Positions 18,390 through 27,033 of a DNA stretch of 64,000 nucleotides are shown here, in pieces (within the stretch, counting starts at the first letter, position 1; each line of letters opens with the position of its first letter). Location: contig NZ_JRMB01000001.1 in NCBI RefSeq assembly GCF_000759445.1, forward strand, positions 1,798,001 through 1,862,000. Reading direction: 5' to 3'. A program made the translations under genes and the position numbers. This DNA comes from Pseudomonas lutea (GTDB taxonomy: Bacteria; Pseudomonadota; Gammaproteobacteria; Pseudomonadales; Pseudomonadaceae). Under the pieces are notes generated by a model. The model did no database searches, was not told the origin of the DNA, and was given only the letters and a program-made list of their open reading frames with translations.

Positions 18390-18465
18390 GGTGTGATCCT
18401 CACGAAATTCATCAGTAATGAGCGGGCTGGGCCGTCGCAAGCGTGACGGCCGGTCGGCGCGTGAC

Positions 18466-18729
18466 TCAGTTGTCCTGCGGGCAGTTCTGCGAAACGGTTT
18501 CGTAGTTGAGGATCTGCTGCTGACCCTGGGAATCGAGGTAGCGCAAGTGGGCATTGACCACACCGCACGCCGGGGTCGGATCGACTTCGGTGGCCAGCGC
18601 CTTGGCGATGTCCAGATGCTCGCCATACATGTAGTTATGCGCTTGAACAACCGGCTGGGCTTGTGCGTTCAGGGCACCGAGGCTCAGGGCGGCAAAGAGA
18701 GTGGCGATGCTGAGGTTTTTCCAGTTCAT
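18466..18729 (-). CDS. DUF2790 small exported protein
   Basis: An 87-residue protein with a signal peptide (first ~24 residues, ending LNAQAQ). The mature part shows the DUF2790 pattern found almost only in Pseudomonas: YMYGEHLDIAKAL, then CGVVNAHLRYLDSQG and a closing cysteine (QNCPQDN). The two cysteines can form one disulfide. Function is unknown; genes of this family often sit beside two-component systems and respond to metals or stress. Here it is the first gene of a two-gene unit divergent from a response regulator. Confidence 0.8.
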   Translation of the reverse strand: MNWKNLSIATLFAALSLGALNAQAQPVVQAHNYMYGEHLDIAKALATEVDPTPACGVVNAHLRYLDSQGQQQILNYETVSQNCPQDN

Positions 18730-18879
18730 GATGTTCTCCGGTATCTAAAGGGTCATTCGTCAGGGGTTCGAGGCGGTGTGTGTCTGTCGTCTCGATGGGT
18801 CCCATTGAACGCCCCTCAGGTATCTCGCTTGTGTCGCGAACCGCCGGAAAAACATCCTTACGTGTCAGAGCGCGCCGCA

Positions 18880-18963
18880 GATACACAGCGATACATTCGC
18901 GCCGAAAAATCCGCATTTTGAATGCGCGTGTATGCCCGACGCCGCCAGATACAGTGGAATACA
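18880..18963. promoter_or_regulatory. Direct-repeat operator candidates for the OmpR-type response regulator
   Basis: GATACA occurs at 18880 and 18890 (period ten), and again at 18948 with GAATACA at 18957 (ATACA to ATACA also ten bases). Two pairs of direct repeats one helical turn apart are the form of site bound by OmpR/PhoB-family dimers. They lie in the 305-base gap between the divergent DUF2790 unit and the response regulator gene, which holds no other gene. Confidence 0.5.
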
Positions 18964-19034
18964 AACGCCGGCAGGCAAGTCACGCGCGACTGGTTAAGAT
19001 GCGTCACACACCCATGAACACTGGAGCAGGGCCA

Positions 19035-19775
19035 ATGGAGCACGTCGATCACATTCTGATTGTCGATGACGATCGGGAGATCCGGGAGCTGGTGGGCAAC
19101 TACCTGAAGAAGAACGGCCTGCGCACCACCGTGGTGGCGGATGGCAGGCAGATGCGTTCGTTTCTGGAGTCGACGCCCGTGGACCTGATCGTGCTCGACA
19201 TCATGATGCCCGGGGACGACGGCCTGGTGCTGTGCCGTGAACTGCGCACTGGCAAGCACAAAACCACGCCGGTGCTGATGCTCACTGCCCGCAGTGACGA
19301 AACCGATCGCATCATCGGCCTGGAGATGGGGGCTGATGATTATCTGGTCAAACCCTTCGCTGCCCGCGAGCTGCTGGCGCGGATCAACGCCGTGCTGCGT
19401 CGCACGCGCATGCTGCCGCCCAACCTGGTCGTGACTGAAGCCGGTCGGCTGCTGGCCTTCGGCAAGTGGCAGCTGGACACCACCGCCCGCCATTTGCTGG
19501 ATGCCCAAGGCACGGTCGTCACCCTCAGCGGTGCGGAATACCGCCTGCTGCGGACGTTTCTCGATCACCCGCAGCGGGTCTTGAGCCGCGATCAGTTGCT
19601 TAACCTGACTCAAGGCCGCGACGCCGACCTGTTCGACCGCTCCATTGATCTGCTGGTCAGCCGCCTGCGCCAGCGCCTGGCCGACGATGCGCGCGATCCC
19701 GCCTATATCAAGACCGTGCGCAACGAGGGCTATGTCTTCACCTACGCGGTGGAAATTCTCGGGGACAACCCATGA
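19035..19775 (+). CDS. OmpR-family response regulator
   Basis: A 246-residue cytosolic regulator. The receiver domain (1-120) has the acidic pocket DDD at 11-13, phosphoacceptor D55 in VLDIMMPG and the KPF lysine. The C-terminal winged-helix domain (about 140-240) has the recognition region DRSIDLLVSRLRQRL. ATG at 19035 was chosen because GGAGCAGGG precedes it and the protein then starts at the receiver strand. Its last four bases overlap the kinase gene (ATGA), so the two are translationally coupled. Divergent DUF2790-type genes are its probable targets. Confidence 0.92.
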   Translation: MEHVDHILIVDDDREIRELVGNYLKKNGLRTTVVADGRQMRSFLESTPVDLIVLDIMMPGDDGLVLCRELRTGKHKTTPVLMLTARSDETDRIIGLEMGADDYLVKPFAARELLARINAVLRRTRMLPPNLVVTEAGRLLAFGKWQLDTTARHLLDAQGTVVTLSGAEYRLLRTFLDHPQRVLSRDQLLNLTQGRDADLFDRSIDLLVSRLRQRLADDARDPAYIKTVRNEGYVFTYAVEILGDNP

Positions 19776-21112
19776 AACGCGGTTTTGGATGGCCGCGCAC
19801 GCTGGCCTCGCGGCTTTCGCTGATCTTTCTGATCAGTTTGGTGCTGGCCCACGGGCTGTCCTTCGGGCTGCAGTTTTATGAGCGCTACGAGTCGGCGATG
19901 ACCACGATGCTCGGCAACATGGAGCGCGATCTGACCACGACGGTCGCGATCCTGGAGCGTCTGCCGGTCGAAGAGCGCCCGTCCTGGCTGCCGCGTTTTG
20001 AACACCCCACCTACCGCTACGTCCTTGGCCCCGGGCAGACCGGCACGCCGGTGGACATGGACAAGGCGCCGATGTCGGTGCATTCCATGCAAGACAGCCT
20101 GGGTCGCGACTACACGTTGACGTTCAATAACATCGCCGACAGCCACCCGCACTATCAGGCGCATCTGACGCTTAAGGACGGCAATCCGCTGACCATTGAC
20201 GTGCGCCCGCAGATTACACCGCTGTCGCCGTGGCTGCCGCTGCTGCTGATCGGTCAACTGGTGCTGCTCATCGCCTGCACCTGGCTTGCGGTGCGCACGG
20301 CGATTCGGCCGCTGACGCGCCTGTCCCATGCGGTCGACAACCTCGACCCGAACGGCGAAGGGATTCGGCTGGATGAAAGCGGCCCGGCCGAGGTGGCGTT
20401 CGCCGCCGTGGCGTTCAACACCATGCAGCAACGCATCGCGGCCTACGTGAAGGAGCGCATGCAGCTGCTCGCGGCGATATCCCATGACCTGCAGACCCCC
20501 ATTACGCGGATGAAGCTGCGTGCCGAGTTCATGGACGATGGCGTCGAGAAGGACAAGCTGTGGAGCGACCTGAGCGAGATGCAGCATCTGGTGCAGGAAG
20601 GCGTGGCCTATGCCCGTAGCATGGACACGTCCACCGAGACGGCACGGCGGGTGGACATGGATTCTTTCCTCGACAGCCTGGTGTTCGATTATCAGGACGT
20701 TGGCCGTGAGGTCGAGTTGTCGGGCAAAACCGGCGCAGTCATCGACACCCGTCCCCACGCGCTGCGCCGGGTGCTGGTGAACCTGACCGACAACGCCCTG
20801 AAGTTTGGCGGCGCGGCGCAGATTCAAGTGCTGGCCAACCCGGACAACAGCCTGTCGCTGCAAGTGCTGGACCGCGGCCCCGGCATTGCCGAAGCGCAAC
20901 TGTCCGAAGTGCTCAAGCCGTTTTACCGCGTGGAAAGCTCGCGCAACCGCGACACCGGCGGCACTGGTCTAGGGCTGGCGATTGCCCAGCAATTGACCAT
21001 CGCTTTGGGCGGCACGTTGAGCCTCAGCAACCGCGAAGGCGGTGGCCTGTGCGCGCAACTGAAACTGCCGGCGCGGATAGCGACCGGCACGGTGAAGATC
21101 ACGGACCTCTAA
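19772..21112 (+). CDS. EnvZ-type sensor histidine kinase
   Basis: A 446-residue inner-membrane kinase. TM1 spans about residues 12-34 and a ~115-residue periplasmic sensor with no familiar fold leads to TM2 at about 153-173. A HAMP domain follows, then the H-box with phosphoacceptor H238 in ISHDLQTPITRMKL. The ATPase domain has N-box NLTDNALKFG, G1 DRGPGI and G2 GTGLGLAI. The stimulus is unknown. It overlaps the response regulator by four bases. Confidence 0.92.
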   Translation: MKRGFGWPRTLASRLSLIFLISLVLAHGLSFGLQFYERYESAMTTMLGNMERDLTTTVAILERLPVEERPSWLPRFEHPTYRYVLGPGQTGTPVDMDKAPMSVHSMQDSLGRDYTLTFNNIADSHPHYQAHLTLKDGNPLTIDVRPQITPLSPWLPLLLIGQLVLLIACTWLAVRTAIRPLTRLSHAVDNLDPNGEGIRLDESGPAEVAFAAVAFNTMQQRIAAYVKERMQLLAAISHDLQTPITRMKLRAEFMDDGVEKDKLWSDLSEMQHLVQEGVAYARSMDTSTETARRVDMDSFLDSLVFDYQDVGREVELSGKTGAVIDTRPHALRRVLVNLTDNALKFGGAAQIQVLANPDNSLSLQVLDRGPGIAEAQLSEVLKPFYRVESSRNRDTGGTGLGLAIAQQLTIALGGTLSLSNREGGGLCAQLKLPARIATGTVKITDL

Positions 21113-21159
21113 TGACTTTGATCGTCCTCACGCTCCGCGCGGAGACGATCAGCATCAAA

Positions 21160-21232
21160 AGCTTCCCGGCTAAAGCCGGTCCCACTGAAGGCGACGCGTG
21201 CGGTCAGTGGGACCGGCTTCAGCCGGGAAGCT
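21160..21232. repeat. Long REP inverted repeat (GGGACCGGCTT type)
   Basis: AGCTTCCCGGCTAAAGCCGG and its inverted counterpart ending GCCGGGAAGCT at 21232 form a ~29-bp stem on each side with a 15-base centre. It is at the 3' end of the kinase gene and could also cap its mRNA. The remaining 21233-21491 contains no gene that I can support. Confidence 0.85.
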
Positions 21233-21491
21233 CTTGAACTGCTGGGATCTGCTTTGATCCGCGTTCCATCTTTGTGCGCAGAAGGCTCAGTCACCGCCAA
21301 ACGCGACCGGGGTGCAGGCTGGACGCAGGTTTCGCGCAGTGGCGCCGGGGCACATGAATGCGGCAAGAGCCTCACACGATTCTGAAAATAATTTTGAATC
21401 AGCCGCTGGAGGCACTCAGCGGAATGCGTGAAACACCCTGTATCATTCGCCGCGCTTCCCTCCCTCTACGTAGCGAAATCAAGGACTGTTC

Positions 21492-23657
21492 ATGCGTATC
21501 CGCTCCCTGACCCCACTTGCATTGATCATCGGCGCGACGCTGGGCGGCCAGGCCCAGGCCAGCAGTGACGACTCCTGCTACCCCGACTGGTCGCTGCTGC
21601 ACGATTCGCTGGACGTCTGCAACAACCTGCCGTTCCTCACGCCCGGCAACGACAGCCGAGTCAATCTGCGCCTGCTGCTGGCGGATCGCAACGCAGTGCC
21701 GCTCAAGCCCAATGCGTTGACTGACCAGGAGCTCGCCGAAGGCTACGGCCCGGTGCCGTTCGCCGCATTTCGGTTGGCGAATGAAGACATCGAGGGCGAC
21801 GAGAGCGAAGAATCCGGCGCCGCGGCCATGAGCGACCTGCTCGGCAAGCTCGGCCTTGCGCGCGACAGCAACGACACCGCAGGCCAGGCGTTCCTTCAGG
21901 GCGAAGGCAGCCGCTGCCGCAGTAACCGCGACGAAAGCGCGGCCGACTTCATTGGCCAGTTGGTGGACACCGAGGGTCTTGCCGTCGAGGAGCGTCAGTC
22001 ACTGGCTCGCGCCCGGTTGCAGATGCTGCAAGCCTGTACCTGGGAGGGGGATGCTCAGGCCGGCCTGGTGCCGTCCACTGTTCAATCGCCTGAGGCCAGG
22101 GCGTTTGCTGCGTACCTGCAAGCCGCGATGGATTTCTACAACGGCCGCTTCAGCGAGGCCGAGAAGGCTTTCGCCAGCCTCGCCGACACTGCGCAGCCCT
22201 GGCTCAAGGAAACATCGCTGTACATGATTGCCCGCACCCGGCTCAACGCCGCGGAACAGGACGCCTTCGACGAGTACGGTAGCCTGAAGGAGGACCGCGA
22301 CCGTGCGGCTTACGACAGCGTCGCCGAGGCATTCGATCGCTACCTCAGCGCCTACCCCGACGGCCATTACACGCGCTCGGCCAGGGGCCTGCTGCGCCGG
22401 GTGCACTGGTTGGCCGGGGATGCCGACAAGCTCGCCGCCGATTACACCTGGCAGCTCACAGAAGCAGGCGACGCGCGCGCGTCTGCCTCGCCGGAGACGT
22501 TGATCCAGGAGGCCGACAACAAACTGCTGACCGGCCTGACCGGTGCCACCTCGTCGGCACTGATAACCGCGACCCATGACTTGATGATCATGCGTGCGAA
22601 CCTGCCAAATCCGCTGACCCGCGAGCAATTGTTGGCGCAGAAGTCGTTGTTCGATCAGCAGCCGGCGATGTTTGACTATTTGCAGGCAGCGTTCGCGTTT
22701 TATGTCGACAAGAAGCCCGCCGAAGCACTCAAGCGCTTGCCGAACGACATCCCCGAAAAGCTGGGTTACCTGGCGTTCAGCCAGCAGACCCTGCGCGGCC
22801 TGGCCATGGAAGCCGGGAACGATCTCCCGGCCGCTCAAGCGCTGTGGCTGAAATTGCTGCCTCTGGCGCAGCAGCCCTTGCAGCGCGAGCAACTGGAATT
22901 GGCACTGGCGATGAACTACCAGCGCAGCGGGCAACTGAGGAAGGTGTTCGCCGGCGACTCGCCCATTACCTCCGCTCAGGTGCGTCTGATTCTGCTGGGC
23001 AAAGCCGCCGATGCGTCGCTGCTGCGTCAGCAGATCGGCGAGGGCATCAGCGACACCGAGAAAGCCACCGCGCAATTCGTTCTGCTCTACAAGGAGCTGA
23101 TTCGCAGCCAATACGCCGCCTTTGCCGACGACTTGAAGGCGCTGCCGGAGACCCCGGCCGACACCAAACTGGGCACCAGCCTGGGGTATGTCTACGACGC
23201 CGGCCATTCGTTGCAGCTGTTCCGCTGGAACGGCGCCAAGGCCGAGTCCGGTTACGCCTGCCCGAGCATCGGCGAGGTCGCCGGCCTGTTGCAGACCAAC
23301 GCCAGGGACGCAAAGGGCTTGAATTGCCTGGGCGAGTTCATCCTGCGCAACGGCCTGGACGGCATGCCGCTGGACCACCAGCCCGGCGCGGGTGAATTGG
23401 GCGGCAGCGAGCCCGCCTTCAAGGGCGACGTGTTTTCCCGGCTGAACGGCTACCAGACGGTGATCGCCGACAGCAAGGCGTCGTCGGATGACAGGGCCTA
23501 CGCGTTGTTCAGGGCGATCAATTGCTACGCGCCGTCGGGTTATAACAGCTGCGGCGGCAAGGACGTGGCGCCGGCAGTGCGTAAAGGCTGGTTCAAGCAG
23601 CTCAAATCCACCTACAGCGGCACTCGCTGGGGCAAATCGCTGCAGTATTACTGGTGA
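21492..23657 (+). CDS. Large exported helical-repeat (TPR-like) protein of unknown function
   Basis: A 721-residue protein. Residues 1-23 form a signal peptide (MRIRSLTPLALIIGATLGGQAQA). The rest is largely helical, with TPR-like stretches such as YLQAAMDFYNGRFSEAEKAFASLAD and AEAFDRYLSAYPDGHYTRSARGLLRRVHWLAGD (read in parts), the latter like the YfiO/BamD-type repeat around a YPDGHY motif. Several cysteines (CYPDW, DVCNN, CAPSGYNSCGG) suggest periplasmic disulfides. It is coupled by a four-base overlap to the DUF3142 gene, so the two likely work together in the envelope. No function is recognised. Confidence 0.75.
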   Translation: MRIRSLTPLALIIGATLGGQAQASSDDSCYPDWSLLHDSLDVCNNLPFLTPGNDSRVNLRLLLADRNAVPLKPNALTDQELAEGYGPVPFAAFRLANEDIEGDESEESGAAAMSDLLGKLGLARDSNDTAGQAFLQGEGSRCRSNRDESAADFIGQLVDTEGLAVEERQSLARARLQMLQACTWEGDAQAGLVPSTVQSPEARAFAAYLQAAMDFYNGRFSEAEKAFASLADTAQPWLKETSLYMIARTRLNAAEQDAFDEYGSLKEDRDRAAYDSVAEAFDRYLSAYPDGHYTRSARGLLRRVHWLAGDADKLAADYTWQLTEAGDARASASPETLIQEADNKLLTGLTGATSSALITATHDLMIMRANLPNPLTREQLLAQKSLFDQQPAMFDYLQAAFAFYVDKKPAEALKRLPNDIPEKLGYLAFSQQTLRGLAMEAGNDLPAAQALWLKLLPLAQQPLQREQLELALAMNYQRSGQLRKVFAGDSPITSAQVRLILLGKAADASLLRQQIGEGISDTEKATAQFVLLYKELIRSQYAAFADDLKALPETPADTKLGTSLGYVYDAGHSLQLFRWNGAKAESGYACPSIGEVAGLLQTNARDAKGLNCLGEFILRNGLDGMPLDHQPGAGELGGSEPAFKGDVFSRLNGYQTVIADSKASSDDRAYALFRAINCYAPSGYNSCGGKDVAPAVRKGWFKQLKSTYSGTRWGKSLQYYW

Positions 23658-24400
23658 TCTCCCGGCGCTGGACCCGGCGTGCAAGGGCAGCTTGCAGCGC
23701 GATGTTGATGCTGACCGCGGCCCTGACGAGCACCACGAGCGGCGCCGCGGTCAATGCCCACGATCATGACGCGTTCTGGTTATGGAGCGGTGTGGCGACG
23801 CAGCCGGTGCTGGATCAGGCGCAAACGTTGTACGTGCTGCAGGGCCAGATCAGCGCGCCGCGATCAGACCGCCAGGCAGTGCGGCTGATTGCGCAAGGCA
23901 TGGGCGTAAGGCGCTTGCCGCAACGGCAGGTGTGGATCGTCTACCGCGCCCATTCGCTGCGTTGGCCCGAACCGGTTTACAAACAGCTGTTGGCCCAGGT
24001 GCAGCGCTGGCGAAACACCGGCACCGCAGTCACTGGCGTGCAGATTGATTTCGACGCACGTACTCGTTATCTGCAGGACTACGTCGCATTTCTCAAAAAC
24101 CTGCGCCAACGCTTGCCGCCTGAGCTGAAGCTGGGCATTACCGGGTTGATGGATTGGGGGAGCAACGCAGACTCGCGAGCGATCGGCGAGTTGAAAGGCG
24201 TGGTCGATGAGGTCGTGGTGCAGACGTATCAGGGCCGCCACAGCATCCCCGATTATGCCGCTTACCTGCCGCGCATCAGCCGAATGGGCCTGCCGTTCAA
24301 GATCGGCCTCGTGCAAGGCGGGGAATGGCAAGCACCCGGGTACTTGCAGGACAGCCCGTGGTTTCGGGGGTACGTGGTGTTTTTGTTGAATCAGAACTGA
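23654..24400 (+). CDS. DUF3142 protein, probable exported TIM-barrel enzyme
   Basis: A 248-residue protein starting at GTG 23654, which overlaps the stop codon of the preceding gene. An arginine-rich start and hydrophobic stretch (to about residue 32) look like a signal peptide. The body has the DUF3142 pattern: QVWIVYRAHSLRWP, then VTGVQIDFDARTRYLQDYVAFLKNLR, LKLGITGLMDW and VDEVVVQTYQGR. The alternating strands and the IDFDA motif resemble glycoside-hydrolase TIM barrels, so a carbohydrate or peptidoglycan substrate is possible; this is inference. The last ~30 bases are repeated 512 bp downstream as part of a duplication. Confidence 0.7.
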   Translation: MISRRWTRRARAACSAMLMLTAALTSTTSGAAVNAHDHDAFWLWSGVATQPVLDQAQTLYVLQGQISAPRSDRQAVRLIAQGMGVRRLPQRQVWIVYRAHSLRWPEPVYKQLLAQVQRWRNTGTAVTGVQIDFDARTRYLQDYVAFLKNLRQRLPPELKLGITGLMDWGSNADSRAIGELKGVVDEVVVQTYQGRHSIPDYAAYLPRISRMGLPFKIGLVQGGEWQAPGYLQDSPWFRGYVVFLLNQN

Positions 24401-25390
24401 CCGAGCTCGACGTCAAAACGCAGATCCCTGTAGGAGCCGGCTTGCTGGCGAATGCATTTAGTCAGCCGCCATCTTCCTGGCAGACCCACCGTGTTCGCCA
24501 GCAAGCCGGCTCCTACAGGACCTGCCCACCCGTCGAAACCACGGTTGCCGATCCCCCTATTGCTCGTGCCCACGCTCCGCGTGGCTATGCGTCACATGAC
24601 GCTCCGCGTCCAATCCCGGCTGACGCCGATCTCACCGTCTGCGCTGGCCTTGCTGGCTGAATGCAACCTACAAGGAGCTGGCTTGCTGGCGAACGCATTC
24701 TGCCTGTGACGAATCGGTTGACTGACACGCCGCCTTCGCGGGCAAGCGCGCTCCTACAGGTTGATCTCACCTCAACCGCAAAACCATCCCCGTGGGACCG
24801 GCTTCAGCCGGGAAGGCCTCAGTCGCCGCACCGCAAACTCCGATCTCAAACCTCAATTTCCAGCAAGGATGCACCAGCCGTGTATGTGGTGTTTCCGTTG
24901 AATCAGAGCCGGCCAAATCGGCGCCGAAACACAGATCCCTGTAGGAGCCGGCTTGCTGGCGAATGCATTTAGTCAGCCGCCATCTTCCTGCCAGAGCCAC
25001 CGTGTTCGCCAGCAAGCCGGCTCCTACAGTACCTGCCCACCCGTCGAAACCACGGTTGCAGATGCCAGCTCGTGCCTACGCTCCGCGTGGCTATGCATCA
25101 CATGACGCTCCGCGTCCAATCCCGGCTGACGCCGATCTCACCGTCTGCGCTGGCCTTGCTGGCTGAATGCAACCTACTGTAGGAGCCGGCTTGCTGGCGA
25201 ACGCATTCTGCCTGTGACGAATCGGTTGACTGACACGCCGCCTTCGCGGGCAAGCGCGCTCCTACAGGTCGATCTCGATCCAACCGCAAAACCATCCCCG
25301 TGGGACCGGCTTCAGCCGGGAAGGCGTCAGTCGCCGCGCCGCAAACTCCGAATCTCAAACCTCGATATCGAGCAACGCCGCGCCCAGCGC
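24371..25390. repeat. ~510-bp tandem duplication containing REPs and the 3' ends of both flanking genes
   Basis: Segments beginning at 24371 and 24883 are near-identical over about 500 bases, each with a REP pair, a second GCGCGC-type REP and a GGGACCGGCTTC-type REP. The offset is 512 at the left edge and 508 at the right edge (24833 versus 25341). The first unit begins inside the real end of the DUF3142 gene and the second ends inside the real end of the AtuA-related gene. The middle (about 24850-24905) therefore holds a decayed copy of both gene ends. No gene is present in 24401-25354. Confidence 0.85.
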
Positions 25391-25672
25391 CTTGCCGTGG
25401 GCGTCCAGCGCCAGTGACCGTGTCACGCCGCCCTTGAGAATGCCTGGCAGCACGAAATTGAGCGCATGCACATTCGGCAGCTCAAAGCGTCGAACGCGCG
25501 CCGCATCGCCCCCCAGCAGTTCAGCGAAATGAGCGGCGACGCGTTCCACTGTCAGGGCCACAAGCAATCGCGGGTAGTCCTCGGGTCTGAATGCGATGAC
25601 CGAAATGTTTGACGTATCGCCCTTGTCGCCGGTCCGGGAATGGGCCAGTTCCCGCAGTTTTGTCGTGCTCAC
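25355..25672 (-). CDS. AtuA-related small protein
   Basis: A 105-residue cytosolic protein. The pattern LAHSRTGDKGDTSNISVIAF near the start, a central VERVAAHFAELLGG and the ending LPNVHALNFVLPGILKGGVTRSL (read in parts) match the small ferredoxin-like partner found downstream of, or fused to, AtuA-type proteins. Its start overlaps the larger AtuA-like gene by four bases, so they are translated together and probably form a complex. Its last ~40 bases are duplicated, in decayed form, in the intergenic region. Confidence 0.85.
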   Translation of the reverse strand: MSTTKLRELAHSRTGDKGDTSNISVIAFRPEDYPRLLVALTVERVAAHFAELLGGDAARVRRFELPNVHALNFVLPGILKGGVTRSLALDAHGKALGAALLDIEV

Positions 25673-27033
25673 GAGGCATCCTCCAGATGGACACGCGGCT
25701 GCACTGCATCGCGCGGCAGCAATAAAGACGCCACGGCAACGACCTGGCGCACGCCCTTGGTGGCACCGCCGCCGCCGTAAGGCCCGTTGGTGTAAAGGGT
25801 CTCCACTTCATTGCCGATGCGCACGGCCTGGGCCTTGTCCGCACAGCGGGCCGCCACGCGCAATCGCACCTCCCAGGGCTCGGCGGTCGTGCGCGTGCCC
25901 AGCGCAGAGCCATGCAGGGCGTCCACGCCAATCAGCTCGGCGCGCACTTCATCAAAAACCACGCCAGTCAGGTGCAGGCGCTCCAGCACCACGTCCCGAG
26001 CCAACGTCGCGCGGGCCACGGCACCGGGCCCGCCATAGGAGATCTGCCCCTCGCCGATCCAGCCGTCGAGATAGCCTACCGAGACCTTTAACGTCTGGGG
26101 TCGAGCGCGACCATCAGCGCCTTCAGCCCGCACCTCGCTGGCCGCGACCATGCTGAACGACACGCCGGAGAAGTCCGCCGTGACGTCCGGGGTGAGGTAC
26201 GCCGCCGGATTGTGTACCTCATAAATCATCTGCTCGGTGCAGGTGGCCGTGTCGATGCGCCCCCCTGAGCCCGCCACTTTGCTGACCACCGCCCTGCCCT
26301 CGGCATCGACTTCGGCCAGGGGAAAGCCCAGGCGCGCCAGGTCCGGCACGTCTTTAACGCCCGGATCGGCAAAATAGCCGCCGGTGATCTGTCCCGCGCA
26401 CTCCAGCAGATGCCCCACCAGCGTGCCGCGTCCCAGCCGCGTCCAGTCGTCCTCAGCCCAGCCGAACTCGAACAGCTGAGGCGCCAGAAACAGCGACGGG
26501 TCAGCGACACGTCCGGTGATCACCACATCAGCGTCCGCCTGCAGCGCTTCCACTATCCCTTGCGCCCCGAGGTAGGCGTTGGCAGAAATCAGACGGTCGC
26601 CCAGCGAGCCCAGCGTCGCGCCGTTATCCAGTAACTGGCCGGGATCGGCTTGCAGGACAGCCAAAACGTCATCCCCCGTCAATGCGGCAACCTTCAACCC
26701 TTGCAGACCCAGCTCGACCGCGATGCGCCGCACCTCGCGCGCGGCCGCCAGCGGATTGGCCGCGCCCATGTTGCTGATCAACCGCAGTCGACGCTGCCCC
26801 TCTTCGCGCCCGCGCTCCACGAACGGCAGAACGCGGCGCATGCGTTCGCCCAGCAGTGGATCGAAACCCGCCTCGGGGTCGCTGAGCCGTGCCTGTTGCG
26901 CCAGCGCAATGGTGCGCTCGGCCAGGCACTCGAACACCAGGTAATCCAGATCGCCCTTTTCGGCCAGCTCGACCGCCGGCTCGATGCGATCCCCTGAATA
27001 CCCGGCACCCGAGCCGATACGTAGACTTTTCAT
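25669..27033 (-). CDS. AtuA-like protein (DUF1446, acyclic terpene utilisation family)
   Basis: A 454-residue cytosolic protein. It opens with the family start LRIGSGAGYSGDRIEPAVEL. It has YLVFECLAERTIALAQ, the glycine-rich ISNMGAANPLAAA, VVITGRVADPSL and the late motif LYTNGPYGGGGATKG. AtuA itself belongs to citronellol/geraniol breakdown, but most homologues have unknown roles with hydroxylated or branched acyl compounds. It starts immediately after the CitMHS stop codon and overlaps the small AtuA-related gene, giving a three-gene operon. No acyl-CoA carboxylase or dehydrogenase genes of the atu cluster are present, so the substrate here is probably a carboxylate taken up by the transporter. 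Confidence 0.85.
   Translation of the reverse strand: MKSLRIGSGAGYSGDRIEPAVELAEKGDLDYLVFECLAERTIALAQQARLSDPEAGFDPLLGERMRRVLPFVERGREEGQRRLRLISNMGAANPLAAAREVRRIAVELGLQGLKVAALTGDDVLAVLQADPGQLLDNGATLGSLGDRLISANAYLGAQGIVEALQADADVVITGRVADPSLFLAPQLFEFGWAEDDWTRLGRGTLVGHLLECAGQITGGYFADPGVKDVPDLARLGFPLAEVDAEGRAVVSKVAGSGGRIDTATCTEQMIYEVHNPAAYLTPDVTADFSGVSFSMVAASEVRAEGADGRARPQTLKVSVGYLDGWIGEGQISYGGPGAVARATLARDVVLERLHLTGVVFDEVRAELIGVDALHGSALGTRTTAEPWEVRLRVAARCADKAQAVRIGNEVETLYTNGPYGGGGATKGVRQVVAVASLLLPRDAVQPRVHLEDAS

Noticed and set aside
21999..23684. A 561-codon minus-strand open frame
   Set aside because: Antisense to the exported TPR-like gene, which has a signal peptide, a clean start and a coupled partner.
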